Shown piece by piece: positions 33,752-46,153 of a stretch of DNA of 64,000 nucleotides; positions within the stretch are counted from its first letter, which is position 1; each line of letters opens with the position of its first letter. The DNA is from Neofusicoccum parvum (Eukaryota > Ascomycota > Dothideomycetes > Botryosphaeriales > Botryosphaeriaceae). The position numbers were made by a program, and so were the translations under genes. The notes beneath the pieces are model-generated. The model saw only the letters and a list, made by a program, of their open reading frames with translations, was not told the DNA's origin and did no database searches. Where the stretch lies: NCBI GenBank assembly GCA_020912385.1, contig CP087210.1, positions 2,232,001 to 2,296,000 on the forward strand, given 5' to 3'.

Positions 33752-36700
33752 TTCTGTGCCGATTGGTTATACGATTAGAAAAAGCGTTCGGGAAAGCGCA
33801 TTTTTCCATTACGAAGAAATTCCACCTCTTTCTTGCATGCATGGCACCCTCACGGTTACTTTTGGTAGACTGTACATATGCATCCTGCAGCCTATCAAAC
33901 GGAGAATCAGCGAAAATGATGGCGGAGCGTTAACAGGATTGCGTCCGCTGAAGAGATGCTAATAATCATTTTCTCTTTGTTCCTGCTTGTCTCGGTTCTG
34001 TGTGCTCCCGAAACCTGTTTTCATCTTCTTCCATTTCTGTGCTGACGAAAAGGGCTGCATGATTATTGGAGCGTGACGAATTGATTGAACCTGGTTCGTG
34101 CATTGCCATCAGCAAGGGAGAACGAGGCGTTCGCGCAAGGCACAGAGGGAACGCTCGGCCGACCGGCCGTTTCCTTTCAAGCTTAAAACCTTAAGCACCC
34201 CAGAGCAACCCGGGGCGCGAGCTGTGGGGGAGGGAGCAGAAAGGCTGGGCACCTGGGGTGTGTAACCCGCGGCGGCGAGACCTGTCTGGAATGGGGGTGA
34301 CCCTTGTTTACCAACATGCATTCCTTGACGTCATCCTCCACGCCTTTTCTGCCCTGCTCCCGTTGATGTGAATCTGCCTGGACCTGCCTCGTATCACGCA
34401 CGACCGACGACGTGAACCGGCACTAGCTCGGATGCGGAAAGACGTGAGAGAAAGGCAGAGCCCGACCAGACCCGCCCGCGGCTAGCTGCAACGGGCATGA
34501 CTTGAGACCGAGGAGATCCGAACGAGCGGCCTCTCGGCCGGCCGTCGAGAGAGGCGTGACTACTCACTGACGGGGCCGCTAGCCGAACTATAGATCTGGC
34601 GGGGTCAGACCACCGCGCGAGATACGCCGGAGGTTTTGGCAGCGGTTCGCTGGTCGGGGAGGGTGCCGAAAGAGCGCGCCAGACGGGATAGCGGAAGGCG
34701 GAAGGGCGGGATGGCTGAACCTTCTTTCGCCGATTTTTTTTCAAGGACCTCTGGAACGTCGAAGATGACTTCGTCTCTCTCCTTCCCCCTTCGCGCGCTT
34801 CGGCGGCTTCTTTGGTCGACCTTTCGCCGGAGCAAGGTTCATCGCCGAATCGATAGCCCTATCTCGATTGCCGATTGCCGCGACGGTGGTTTGGTGGGCG
34901 AATGCTCTGGCAAGGATGAGTGGCCGCTGCCGGGGTCTGGTATGCCGAGGCAGCACCTGACAGGGATGGGGGTGGTGGGTGGGCATGAATTGTCCGGAGC
35001 TGAAGATATTGCTGATTGCCGCTGCCACTTCTTGTAACAGCTAGACGCAGCCTCGTAGCGGCGGGATGTAAAGTGCTTTGGACAGGCTGCAGAATGGGCC
35101 AGAACCAGCAAGGAGGCACAGTTGGACGTGTCTAGGTCTCTTTGAGGGCAGCATCGAGATGTTGGGACGTTGCCAGCGAAGATCGCCGCCTGCTGATAAA
35201 GTTTTGGTCGGAGTCTTGGGGTTGTGGTGATTGGTTTGCTTAGAGTTGCGGAAACTGGGGCTATACCGGATCTGCTGCAAGGCACTTCAGATCCCGCGGT
35301 GGTGGTGTGATATGCATGCATGCGCGTGATGGCGCCCTATGGTGCTCCAGTGCAACGGTCGAGAGGGGCCTTGTGAGGCATTGCCGAATCGCAAGGCAGC
35401 GGAGCGGTGTATCTAGGACGAGGTTGTGTGAAAGTATCAGAGGCAACGTGCTGCGTGATGGCACATCTGCTAAGATCAAAGAAGAAGATGTTGCGAAAGT
35501 CAGGTTCATGCGCACTTCTGCGTTGCTCTTGGTGCAGAGAGTTTGCGGTGTACGTGTAGAAGGGCTTGGCTGGTATCAAAAGTAGAAAAAACTGAGCATA
35601 AGGGCTGCTGTCTTAGTACTGTATCTCGCTGCTTGCTTGCGATGGTGTGTTCCGCTGACGGACGCGCTTAACAACGTTCCGGCACCCTTGGTAAGTGCCA
35701 CAACCTTTTCCGTAGCTTAGCACAGATCAATAAGACTCGAGGATCCATCGTCGGTCCTTCGATATGTCTGACTGTATAAAAAAAAAATACGAAAAGCGTT
35801 GAACGACCGGTTGAATTGGACGCATACCGGCACTGGAAGACATAAGATTCTACACGGGACATACTTGTGTGTGACTGAAAAAGCCAGAAAAAACGTAAGA
35901 AATGGCCGTTATCACTCCCTTCTGACTTGACTAGAGGTGTGGGCCTTGAGAGCCCGGGTGGCAGATGCTGTTTGTCTGATGACACACCAGGGGGACGAAG
36001 CTGGAAGTGCTTGCATCTGCGTCTAACCGAGCTCAATACCGTAGAATAGGTGGGAAGAATGCCATCTATGATTAGTGCCCTTGCCACGGAAATAGGTGGA
36101 TACTTCTCCTGTTGGTGTTGTCTGTGGGGCCGGGACTCTGTTGGCAAGTGTTCTCATCTGCCACGAGCACAAACTTCATCCAGTTGCTGCCTCCTTTGCT
36201 TCTGTGAAAAGCAACCCTCCGAAGCCAAAGATGTGATTTTCAGTGCGTTCTGCGTCAAGTCGCGGATGCCATGCGCAAGCCTTTTATTATTCCAACGCCA
36301 TCTGCCCAGCCCTCGATCCACTGAACCGCGACAAACCCTTATCGCAGCATCACCACACGCCCCCACCGCGACCACCACCACCAAAGACAACGACCCAGCC
36401 CCGCAATGCACCTCTTCACGGCGTGTGACAGGGAAGACCGGCATCTTCAGCCTCGATTGGACCGCGGCGACGGCCCCCAAATAACCGCGCGGCAAGCAAA
36501 TCAAAAAACCAACAAACGCCATCCGTCGTCTGCGCCGCGTCCTTGTGCAACCACACCAAACAGCCCCAGAAACGGTCCTTATCCTGACGTCAGGTGCCAA
36601 ACGCCCGTCCGACCCCGCCTCCACACGTCTTGTGCTTTCCCAATGCAGCAACAGCTTTGCGATGTTTGACTCGCCCGACCACCACCCGCCTCGGTCTCCA

Positions 36701-38870
36701 CTGCCGCAACCGCTAGAGAGGGACCAACCCCACACCCGCCCAACCACCTCGCCGTACGCGCCGTGCCGCAACACCACCCCCACCGGACGCCTGCTGAATC
36801 GTAGAGGGAGACGGCGAGACGCGAGTACCGCTGGAAAAGGCTTCGAGCCTCTGATTGGGATCTCAGCGTCCTGCCTCCCCTGCCCGGCAGCCCAGACACC
36901 AAGCAAACGACAACAACCCCCCCGGCATCTCCACAATTCCAACGCTCCGTCCGCAAACAGCTGAAACGGCATGAAGCACAGAGCCCATCCGACTGCATCC
37001 GCCGTCTCGGGTTTCGCGGGGTCGAATCAACCACAGCCTCACCCAAAAAGCAACGATAGACAAGCAGAACGAGTCGCCGTTGCTCTGCACCCCCCTCGCG
37101 AACCCCATCGTCTCCCTGCTGCCTTCCGTCTGAAGCGAAGTGATCAAGGGTTGGTATTTGGATTGGTGGTGGCTGACCGCGGTTAGCCCCATCCGCAGGT
37201 AGAGTGGTCCAAGGTGATTTCGCCTATTCGCCGAAAGAACGCCCACCCCCTCAGAATCGAGCAGAGCGAGAGCCCCACCGCAGACCGGGTCCGGGAAGGG
37301 CCAAGCACAGCTCACCAGCTCGCCTCAACTCGCGCGCAGCCCGAAGTGGCCAGCCGCCGTCCTGGTCTCCCTCGGCGATCGTCCGCGTAGATTGCGTGTT
37401 TTCGCGCGTTTGATCGTTGGGAGCGAAAGGAGAGAGGGCGGATCCCTTCCCTCGCAAATCAGACCACGCCATCCTCTCTCCCTTGCTCGTGTTCCCGTTT
37501 TTATTTTGCTCTTTCTTTCTGACCGCCGTGACACGCGCGTAGATTGGTGCCAGCAGAAAGCGCGGCAGCGGCCGACGTTGAGACCTGCATGTGCGTCTCG
37601 GAGAGATGGCCGGAAAAGAAAGCAACGGCAGAGCGGCAAAGCTGGTGGAAAAAGCAACGCTGAAGGAGAAAGGAAGCCTTGAACCCTGAGTTCGGTTCGC
37701 GGTCATGAGATGTGGAAGGAGGCGGAATGAAGTAACGAGAGCGTGCGTAATAACGTCAGCCAAGGAGAATGGGGAGACAATCTGCACGGCTGACAATTTC
37801 ATTTAAAAAAAAAATTGATTTTCAATTGAGCACTAGTCTAACATAACGGCGGATGGTATGGCTGTGCGGTAGCGACCGAAAAACACACTAAGTAACAACT
37901 AGAACACGCACAAGTAGAGGCAGTAAAAGGAAAACACTTTCTCAGTCGGCCAGATAGTACGACGTGCGAAACCCCCGGGGACAAGAGACGAGACAGGTGC
38001 CAAACCCACACACAGATATGATTGAGAGGGAGGAAAGCGTTTGAGGGAATATGCTTTGGTGGGGAATACAGCAACGCGCGCAACTCTGTGTGTCTGTGGC
38101 AAACAACATGCTTTTTCAAGGTTTCAAGGGAAAAAAAACAAGGAAATCTGAACACTTTCGTCCCAGCCGCGTGAATGGAGAGAATCGGGCGGGTACGCCA
38201 GGCCCGGTGGTGTTTGTTGTTATGCGAGCGAGCGAGCGAGCGACAGCTCCTCGTGGTGCCTTTTGGCGGACGGCCGAAGTCGGTTGTGGTGTTGGTTGTC
38301 GGTCCATGCCTATTCTCTTTGGGGGAGAGACTAGCGGGACAGGGGCTTCCAGAGTGAGGGAAATACATTCATACCAGAAAGTCAGGAAGAAAAAAAAAGT
38401 AGACAAAGAAGCAGGAACCACATAAGAAACCCGCTTGTGGAAGAAGAAAGAAAACTAAAAGGCTTGCTAAACCGGAGTTCGGCATTGAAGCCTGGGCCCA
38501 AGAGGATTAGAGACAAGCGGGATGAAGAAACAAAAACAGAGAGAAGGGAGATAAAACCATTCGTGATCCCCTCCATCCGTACCAAGAGTGAAAAAAGTTA
38601 AACTTCCGATAGAGTGCTGTGAATAGGGGGTTTCGCTCGTCTCTTCTCCTCCCGGACGTGCTCCGGGCAGAAAATAGAATAAAAAGGTAGTAGTGCTTTA
38701 AAAAGCATGCATGCATGACCGTGTGGTGGCTACCACATCATTAATTCTCCCCAGCGGCAGCCAATGCAATAAGGATATTGTTCCCCTGCCCCAAAACTCT
38801 CCATTCCATCCCAAATGAAACCAACTTGACGGCACGGCGTGATGACGGTGCGGGCGCGTGGCGGCCGCTT
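33752..38870. other. 5.1 kb region without a supported gene
   Basis: This stretch lies between the PP2A and Ras stops. It contains the two 3' UTRs and about 4 kb of other sequence of mixed composition. Open frames such as 35668-36147, 36154-36972 and 36579-37046 (minus) show no motifs or splice structure. A (GCGA)5 microsatellite lies at 38224-38243. I see no tRNA, repeat family or transposon signature. An unannotated non-coding RNA is possible. Confidence 0.45.
38224..38243. repeat. GCGA x5 microsatellite
   Basis: Five perfect tetranucleotide copies in the spacer downstream of Ras. Non-coding context. Confidence 0.9.
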
Positions 38871-39692
38871 TTACATGACAGTGCAACCGCAGCAGCCTCC
38901 CTTGTCCGCCTCGCCGTCCATCTCCATCTTGCCCGCCGGGCCGTTACCGCCGGCGGCGGGGGCGCCTGAGCCGTACGACGACATTTCCCTGTTGTATCTC
39001 CTGATCTCCCTGACGAGGTCGTAGAAGGCGTTGTCGACGTTGATGCGGGATTTGGCCGACGTCTCAATGAACTTGCACCCGAACTGCTTTGCCAAGTTTT
39101 GACCCTCTGGTGATAGCGGTGACGATCAGCGCTCGGGCCCCCCTTTGGGCGGGAAGAGTGGTGACTGACCTTGTGTCGAGACTTGCCTCTCCGCCTCCAA
39201 ATCGCACTTGTTGCCGACGACGATGATGGGGAAGTAGTCCTTGTCCTTGACGCGCAGGATCTGCTGCTGGAAGGTCATGATTTCCTCGAACGACTGCCGC
39301 GACGTTATCGAGTAGACGAGCAAGAAGCCCTCGCCGGTCCGCATGTACTGCTCGCGCATCGCCGAGTACTCCTCCTGGCCGGCCGTGTCGAGCACGTCGA
39401 GCAGGGCCACCTCCTCGTCGATGACGCACTGCTTGCGGTACGAGTCTGCGTGGGCGGTGTCAGTCAGGGAGGGCCGGCTGGGCATGGGCGCTCGGGGCGG
39501 ACGCACCTTCAATGGTCGGATCATACTCGTCGACGAAGTGGCTCTGGATCAGCTGGATGGTCAAGCAGGATTTACCCACGCCTCCGCCGCCGACTACCAC
39601 CAGCTTGTATTCTCGGAGAAACTGCGTGCGGGTCAGCCATTGGGACGGCTCGCAGGGGACAGGGGCTCGGCAGGACGCACCTTGGAGGCCAT
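38871..39692 (-). CDS. Ras small GTPase (fungal RAS1/RasA type)
   Basis: Four exons on the minus strand (39692-39681, 39621-39507, 39445-39170, 39106-38871) give 212 residues. Introns are 59, 61 and 63 nt, each with a CTGAC- or CTGAT-like branch. The first exon holds only MASK. G-box motifs are complete: [12 protein letters not shown] (P-loop), [13 protein letters not shown] (switch I), [19 protein letters not shown] (switch II), VVGNKCDLE and FIETSAK. Gly17 corresponds to human Ras Gly12 and Gln in DTAGQ to Gln61, so it looks wild type. The C-terminus GGCCGCTVM is a CaaX box with adjacent cysteines for palmitoylation, directing farnesylation and plasma-membrane attachment. Ras couples nutrient and morphogenetic cues to cAMP/PKA and MAPK pathways in fungi. 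Confidence 0.95.
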
Positions 39693-40991
39693 CGTGTGCT
39701 GAGGGAGATGAGCGGTGCGCGGTGGTGCGGACTCCGGGCGCCTGTTTCGCTAAAGGGCTGCGGCTCGGGGGAGAGCGCTAGACAAAAGAGCGGAAGGAGG
39801 GCGACACGGGGGGCTTGCGCTGCGGCAGGCACGAGGCGGGACTGTCTGGTCGCGCGGGCGTGGTGGTGTGCGTGGAGAGAGTGCAGGGAGAGGGTGATGG
39901 GAGAGAGTGGATGGCGGCGGTAGTGGTGGACGGGAGGTGGTCGAGCTTCGGGGGGTCTTTGTCGATGTTCTCTTGATTGATGGCCCGGGCCTTCTTACAC
40001 CGCAGCCAGTGCTTCGCTTTCCCTACGAGAGCGATTCGGCAAGCTGCCGGCCTGCCCTCCAATTCGATAAGGAAAACACAACCCCTCAGCGCCAGGGTTC
40101 AGGCACGGCGCGCCTCGCAGTGCAGCAGGCACATAACCGCCCGCATCCCGCTGCGTGCGCTGGACGGCAGCCCCCCAAGCCCGCACCGCGCCCACCGCCC
40201 ATTGCAGAGCCCTGCCACCAGCCCACTGCCCTGCCCTGCCCTGCCCTGCCCACGCCCATGCCCCAAGCAGGCGGCCCTCGCCTGGCCGCGCCGCGCTAGC
40301 CTCTGCGCGCCCGCCTCGCCCCAGCCCGCCACGCGGGAAAAGCAATCTTCCCGCCAGACCTGTCCGACGCCCACAAGGGCGCGACAGCGGCCTGCCAGCG
40401 CTAGCCGGCGTCTGCGCGCGTCTCGCATCTTGGCCGCGTGGGCGCCCGCCCGCCATTGCGACGGCCCTGCGGCCCACCAGGCGACGAGACGACGTCTGCC
40501 CGCGCCCGCCCGCCGGTGCGCCGCGCCGTGAGGTCGGCCAAGAGCGCGCCGTGCGGAGTGGCCGCGAGGGCGGCTGGCAAGAGGCGTCTGTGCAGCTCAC
40601 GTTACGAGTTCTGCATGCGCGCGACGCTGCAGATGCTGCCTGGTATCACGCCCAGGAACACCCTCGTTGGCGCTGGAGATCGCTCTGTACCGCGCTGCGT
40701 TACCTAATGCCCGCGCCTCTTATCGACGCGACCGCGACGCGCGCTGGAAGCTCTGCGGCTGCACGCGAGAACCTTCGCAGCTCCGCCGTCTTCCCATTCG
40801 CACGGGGCGCGCCAGAGACGATGGCCCGCGAGGAGGGAATGCTGGCCTCGCGCACCTGTCGCTTGGCGCTGCGCCGCCCGGGGTCGTGCTTCTAGGAGAA
40901 TTGCCATTTGTTCGAGAAGGTATCACAGAGCGCCTGCGCAGCCTTACCACGTCCATGTGCCAAAAGCCCATCCATATGTACGCGCACATGT
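39693..40991. other. GC-rich upstream region of Ras
   Basis: 1.3 kb between the Ras start and the 3' end of the molybdopterin-binding-domain gene. It must contain the Ras promoter and leader. It is very GC-rich and includes a CTGCC x5 repeat at 40226-40250. The long open frames (39977-40531, 39995-40600, 40155-40895) are Arg/Pro/Ala-rich and not supported. Confidence 0.45.
40226..40250. repeat. CTGCC x5 tandem repeat
   Basis: Five perfect pentamer copies in the GC-rich region upstream of Ras. Confidence 0.9.
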
Positions 40992-42117
40992 CTAGCTGCC
41001 CGCCGGCTTCACCTGCGCGGCCTCCGACTCCGACTCGTCGTCCTCGCCCTCGATCGACACCCGCTTGCCCTGCACCTCCTTCTCCACCTCCGGCACCAGG
41101 CTCTCCATCAGCTCCAGGTCGCGTCCCACGAGCGTCACCGTGTTGTGTGACTTGCCCCACCGGGGATAAGACCCGACTTTGACGCCCTTCGGCTCCACTC
41201 GCTGCGCCAGCTCCGTCAGGAACGGCGCGACTGCGCTCTCTGCCATTGGCGTGGAGATCAGGATTCTATGTACGCCCTTGCCTTCTGGGTCCGTCAGCCG
41301 AGGCAGCAGATGCGGCTTCAGCGAGTCGAGCAGTTTCTCAAACAGCCTTGGAACGCCGGGCAGGATGTGTATGTTTCCATTGACCACGCTGATGGGCACC
41401 CACAGCGACTCGTCCACAAACACTGCCTGCTCACCCAGGTCCTTGTTCTTGTCAATGGGGAGCTCCACCATGCGCATTTTCGCCGTAAGCGCCGGCGATG
41501 GCTCGTCCCAGCTGAAGTTTGGCTGCGAAGGGTGCGGCTTTGACAGCCGTTTCATGCGCTCAAATGCCTCTTCATGCAGAACCAGCGGGATGCCGAAGGC
41601 TTTGGCTATCGATTGGTAGGTGATGTCGTCGTGCCTGTTTGCAGTCAGCCTTGTCCGTGCTACGCTCCGACTTGTCTGCTACCCACGTTGGACCGATGCC
41701 GCCGGAGGTGACGACAAAGTCGTAGCCCTTGGACATGCGCCTCGCAGCCTCGATGATCTCGTCCTCATCGTCGGCGATGACCTCGATGCGCTTGAGGGCA
41801 ATGCCTAGCTTGAAGCAGAACTTGGCAAAGTAGGCTGAGTTGGTGTCGACGGTCTGCGCAGCGTCAATTTAGCAGCGCTCAAGGGACTCTCAGCGGGGCG
41901 GGATGCTCACCTTGCCGCCCAGAACCTCGTCTCCAATGATGAGGCACGCCGCCGTGTGGATCATGCTCTTGCCATCCGCGTTTGCGGCCGCCATGACGGA
42001 TGACGTCTGTATCGGGCTTACAAGGCCGGTCTTCGTAGGGGCAGCAGCTGAGCGGTGCGCGTAGTTGGGGAGCGGGCGCGTGAGGTGTCGAGCAAGCTGG
42101 CTCAGGCGTCCGAACAT
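40992..42117 (-). CDS. Molybdopterin-binding (MoCF/CinA-like) domain protein
   Basis: Three exons on the minus strand (42117-41911, 41853-41687, 41634-40992) give 338 residues. Introns are 57 and 52 nt with TTGACG and GCTGAC branches. The fold signature is clear: AACLIIGDEVLGGKTVDTNS, then AYFAKFCFKLGIALKRIEVI, then FVVTSGGIGPTHDDITYQSI. This is the MoaB/Mog/CinA-type pterin-binding domain, also found as the N-terminal half of some FAD synthases. No FAD synthase domain follows; the C-terminal half (IHILPGVPRLFEKLL, STPMAESAVAPFL) is the usual companion region of CinA-like proteins. The first ~40 residues (MFGRLSQLARHLTRPLPNY) are basic and resemble a mitochondrial presequence; a second in-frame ATG at 41994 would give a form without it. 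Biochemical role in fungi is uncertain. Confidence 0.87.
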
Positions 42118-42383
42118 TGATCCCGGGCGGCGGCGGGTGGTGTGCAGCGGGACAGCGTGCGGATGCGGCGGCGGCGAGTTGACTGCTCGATCACCGGCTG
42201 CGATACATGCGAGTCATGGCGGCGGGTGGGTCGCGGCTGGCCGCCCCGCATGACGACTTGGAGCACAGCACCACCAAGCTCCAGCGCCCGCGAGGCTTGA
42301 CCTTCAACCCCGACGTCAGCGCCAGCCCTACCGCACCACCCCCTTTCCGCTTGACTGCTGTGCTGCCAGAAATAGTCACCACC
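42118..42383. promoter_or_regulatory. Compact bidirectional promoter (266 bp)
   Basis: Only 266 bases separate the start codons of the molybdopterin-domain gene (minus) and the GMF gene (plus), so both promoters and leaders must share it. No specific motif is claimed. Confidence 0.55.
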
Positions 42384-43156
42384 ATGGTCAGTGGCATATC
42401 ACGATCTCCTCGTCCATGCGGCACTGATCTCGCTTACACCGCCCGCCAACAGGCCTCCGAAGCCCGCCTCTTCACCTTTTCGCCCGAGACCAAGGACAAG
42501 CTGCGCAAGTTCCGCCTCGGGACTTCGCGCGCTAAGGACGCCCAGGCTGTCATCTGTACGCATGCTTCGCCGTTCTCCTGAGCCCGAGCAGACCTGCTCA
42601 CCGCGCTCCCTCCTCTCCTATTCTGAACCCCTGCCGCCCCACCACGGCGCACGACGACTTGCGCTGAGACATGGAACTTTCCTCTCCCACACGCAGACCA
42701 GATCGACAAGAAGACGCTCGAGATCGCCCAATCCGACGATGTGGTCTACACCAATCTGCAGGAAATTGCCGACGAGCTCCCAGACAACTCGCCGCGCTTC
42801 GTTCTGCTCAGCTACCCGATGACACTCGTACGCCTCTTCCCTGCACTCTCGCTCTTATCGCCCATCTTATCGATATCGCTCCATTTTGATGGTCGACGCT
42901 ATCGAGCCACACAAGCCGAGAAATGACCACGACTGTGGCACTAACGCTGTCTGCTCCCATTTAGGCATCCGGCCGCTTATCCGTCCCATACGTTATGATC
43001 TATTATCTGCCCACAACGTGCAACTCTGAGATGAAGATGCTTTACGCCAGCGCCAAGGAGCTGGTGCGCAATACTGCCGAGGTCAACCGCATCATCGAAA
43101 TTGCCGACGCCGAAGACATCGAAGGAATTGAGGACAGGCTCCAGAGTGATGCGTAA
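42384..43156 (+). CDS. GMF/Aim7-type ADF-homology protein (Arp2/3 debranching factor)
   Basis: Four exons (42384-42386, 42453-42555, 42697-42827, 42965-43156) give 142 residues, the usual GMF length. The first exon is only the ATG: it is followed at once by GTCAGT, and the acceptor CCAACAG joins to ASEARLFTFSPETKDKLRKF, the canonical GMF N-terminus. Other family blocks are VIYQIDKKTLEI, ELPDNSPRFVLLSYPMTL, GRLSVPYVMIYYLPTTC and LYASAKELVRNTAEVNRIIE. GMF proteins bind the Arp2/3 complex, promote actin-branch removal and block new branching, acting at cortical actin patches. Introns are 66, 141 and 137 nt; the third has a CACTAACG branch. The first intron has length 3n and no stop, so retention would add 22 residues in frame. 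Confidence 0.92.
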
Positions 43157-44080
43157 AAATATCCCCAGCACGCGGGCGGTGGTCTGGGCGTGGCTTCGAG
43201 GAAATCACGCTAAAGTGATTAGCAAGTAAAATTGGAAATTCTAGAAGGAAGAGGAGGCGTTGGAGCGTACATGATCTAAGCGCATGGGACTAAGCATTTC
43301 CTAGGCACACACGGCAGACTTGCAATTAGGCTGACCAAAACGAGTCAGTCAGTGAATTGGAACGTTCATCCAGAGGGCCGCGCCCCGATCCTTCGGGGTG
43401 CATCTTTCACTTTCACATTTGAAGAATTTGGTTGACGTGGGGAAGCAACTGACTCCCAGGAGCATGCCAAGCTGCAGACCTCCTCGCCGTTAGCTTGAAA
43501 TACGAATTTCCAATCTTCCCGACGATTGACGAGCCTCTCCCTACCTAACTTTGCTGACTGCTCTGACCTTACGACGCCCTGGTCTGTACTACTAACGCCA
43601 TCCAGATACGCGTGGAACTCTATCACATTACTCTGACCAGCAAGTGCCGTAGGCTTAGTTTTCTCGCTCGTCCGACGGTTCACGAGTCAGAATCGAGCTA
43701 GCCTTAATTTTCGGGGAAATTCTAGAAGACGTAAGTTTGGATGCGGAGCTCGAGCTAACCACCGCGTTTTTCCTGGATCGATGAAGACATGTCTACGTCA
43801 GATGTGTTGAGAGCGAAGCATCTTGGAGGAGACATGTATCTGCCTCGCATTTGTAAGTAACATGTACACAAGATTCACTAGGTAGTCAAAGCGGCAGCTC
43901 CCGAGGAAAGACTGGAATTTCCTAGCACGGTAACTATGGATTATTTGCGCATCCGAAAACGTCTGGCGCTGGTATATCATAAGTCATTCATGCCTCTACA
44001 GACGTGTAAAGGCATGCGGGGCAAAGCTTGCCCACGGTCCAACACCCTCTTCATCTTTCGCCTGCGTCTAAGACAACAGT
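43157..44080. other. Convergent 3' intergenic region
   Basis: AT-richer sequence between the GMF stop and the sugar-transporter stop, holding both 3' UTRs. Open frames such as 43366-43683 (minus) have no recognisable motif. Confidence 0.45.
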
Positions 44081-46153
44081 CTAGTTGCTGATGCTCTTGC
44101 TCCTCGCCTGCTCGCTGGCAAGGTGCTCGTCGAACTGGTACAGCGGCTCGAGCCTTGCGTTCTTGTTGAAGAAGACCCAGCGCTTGATGAAGTATGGCAG
44201 CGCCTTGGTCATCTGGTAGCTCATGTGCTTGCGCGTCGGGACGGCGAAGACGTAGTCGAGCTCCTCGAGCGTTCGCTGCTTCGTCTCGGGCACCCACAAG
44301 AAGATCATGACCAGCGCCGTTACATTCAGCCCTGCGTAGAAGCCGAACGCACCCGTGACGGTCATAACAGCCAGCATGCGCGGGAACGTGATGGAAAGGA
44401 TGGCGGCCCAGAAGAGGCAGGTTGCGACGGCCCTGTTTGGACACGTTAGAAAATCAGTCTCCTAGACTTCGCAAGAGCAAGGGAGCACTTTGACTTACCA
44501 GGACATTCCAACCTCACGGTGAGACAGCGGGAACACCTCGGCGGAGTACGTGAAGGGAACGGGTCCCTCGCCGGGACTGTAGAAGGCGGCGAATAGGAAG
44601 ATGAAGAGGGCAACGAGACCCAAATGTGCGGGGCTGCTCTCGGGGATCAGGAAGCAGAGGCCGGCAGCCAGCAGCGTCCAGGCCATCTGAGGGAACGTGA
44701 AAAGCAGCAGATTCCTACGCCCGAAGGTGTCGATGGTCCAGAGCGCGGGGAAGGCGAAGACGAAGTTGACGAGACCAAAGCCCCACGATGCGAGCAGAGC
44801 CTCGAGACGGCCGGCACCGGCGGCCTTGAAGACGGTGGACGAGTAGAAGGCGATGATGTTGATACCTACAGGGATTCATGTCAGCGCGAGTTTCCTTGCA
44901 AAAGGCGAAAGGGTCTTCACGTACCGCACATCTGCTGGGCAAGCATAACAACGAACGATGCGAGCGTGGCACGGCGCACACGGGGAATGGTGAACAGCTC
45001 GAAGAAGCGGGTAACGTAGTTGCTCTTGCCAATGATTTCGGACTCGATGGCAAGCTGAGCGTGCACGTAGTACAGATCACGGGCGGCCTGCAGCGGCGTA
45101 TTGCGCAGGCGGACCAGGCTGCGGTACGCCTTAGCGTAACGTCCCTTCTTCATCAGCCAGCGGGGAGACTCCGGGCAGAAATAGATGCCGACGACAAGGG
45201 GAACAGCGGGGATGAAGGCAGAGCCGAGCTGGAGCCTCCACGCAATGTCGCCCGTGTTGTAGACCGCCAGGTTAGCACAGAAGCCGAGGAAGATGCCGAA
45301 GGCAGTCCACATCTGCCAAGACATGACAAGGCCGCCACGGATGGCGGCAGGGACATTCTCGGCGGCGTAGATGGGGACGGTCGAGGCCTTGGAGCCCATG
45401 CCGATACCGAGGAGCAGGCGAGTCACGAAGAGCTGCTCCCAGGTCTGGCTGCAGCCGGAGCCAATCACGGAGAGGAGACAGAAGACAGCAGAGAAGAAGA
45501 TGGTACCACGACGGCCGAAGTAGTTGTTGAGCGGGTCGCTCATCCAGCAGCCCAGGAATGCCGAAGCCAGGTACGGTGCTGCGTTGATGATACCGACCAG
45601 CCAGAGGTTGGTGGCGTAGTCCGGGTTGGGAATTGTCTCAGCGTCGTCCAGGTACTCGGCGTCGGAGATGCCGAATGCCTGGGGGAACGACAGGTTGGCG
45701 CCGTTGGAGCCGGTCTGGTCCCAACCCTGCACAGCCGCGCCGATGGAGCACAGGATCACAGTGAAGTAAAGAGCCTTGGGCTGGCGCCACTTGTGCGTCA
45801 CTTCGTTGCGGAGCGCATCCTTCTCCTCATCCGTCAGGCCCGGGACGGACTCGAACTCGGCCGGGTCCTGGGCAACCAGCGCGCCGCGCTGCAGCAAGTC
45901 GAGCCTGTCCGTCATGTTGTGCTCCTTGGCGAATTCCTCGACCTGATAGGCCAGCTGCTCCTTGGAGAGACCGGCGAGAGGATTCTTGATCCTGGGGAGA
46001 TGGTACGTTAGCAGCGTCACTTTGTCAGTGTGGAGCCCAATGGCTTGAGACTCACTTGGCCTCAATGTTGCTGTTGAGGTTGATCTCATCCGACGCCTTC
46101 TCAGCCGAGTCGACATGCTCCGCGGCCGTCTTCTCAACAATGGTGTCCGACAT
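44081..46153 (-). CDS. MFS sugar/polyol transporter
   Basis: Four exons on the minus strand (46153-46056, 45991-44925, 44865-44499, 44432-44081) give 627 residues. Introns are 64, 59 and 66 nt with GCTAAC, GCTGAC and TCTAAC branches. After a ~90-residue hydrophilic N-terminus come about 12 hydrophobic segments. The sugar-porter signatures are present: [19 protein letters not shown] after TM2, [36 protein letters not shown] before the central loop, [13 protein letters not shown] in TM7 and [17 protein letters not shown] after TM12. The TM1 motif [18 protein letters not shown] marks a fungal subgroup of the sugar-porter family. It is probably a plasma-membrane proton symporter for a sugar or polyol; the substrate cannot be read from sequence. 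The hydrophilic C-terminus ends ARSKSISN. Confidence 0.92.

Noticed and set aside
42387..42452. Reading straight through from upstream ATGs (42207) into the GMF domain without an intron
   Set aside because: The spliced M-ASEARLF N-terminus matches the GMF family exactly, and the upstream extension is basic, unlike GMF, and would block its N-terminus.
44878..46011. 377-residue plus-strand frame antisense to the sugar transporter
   Set aside because: Shadow of transporter exon 2, whose hydrophobic codons give polar residues on the opposite strand.
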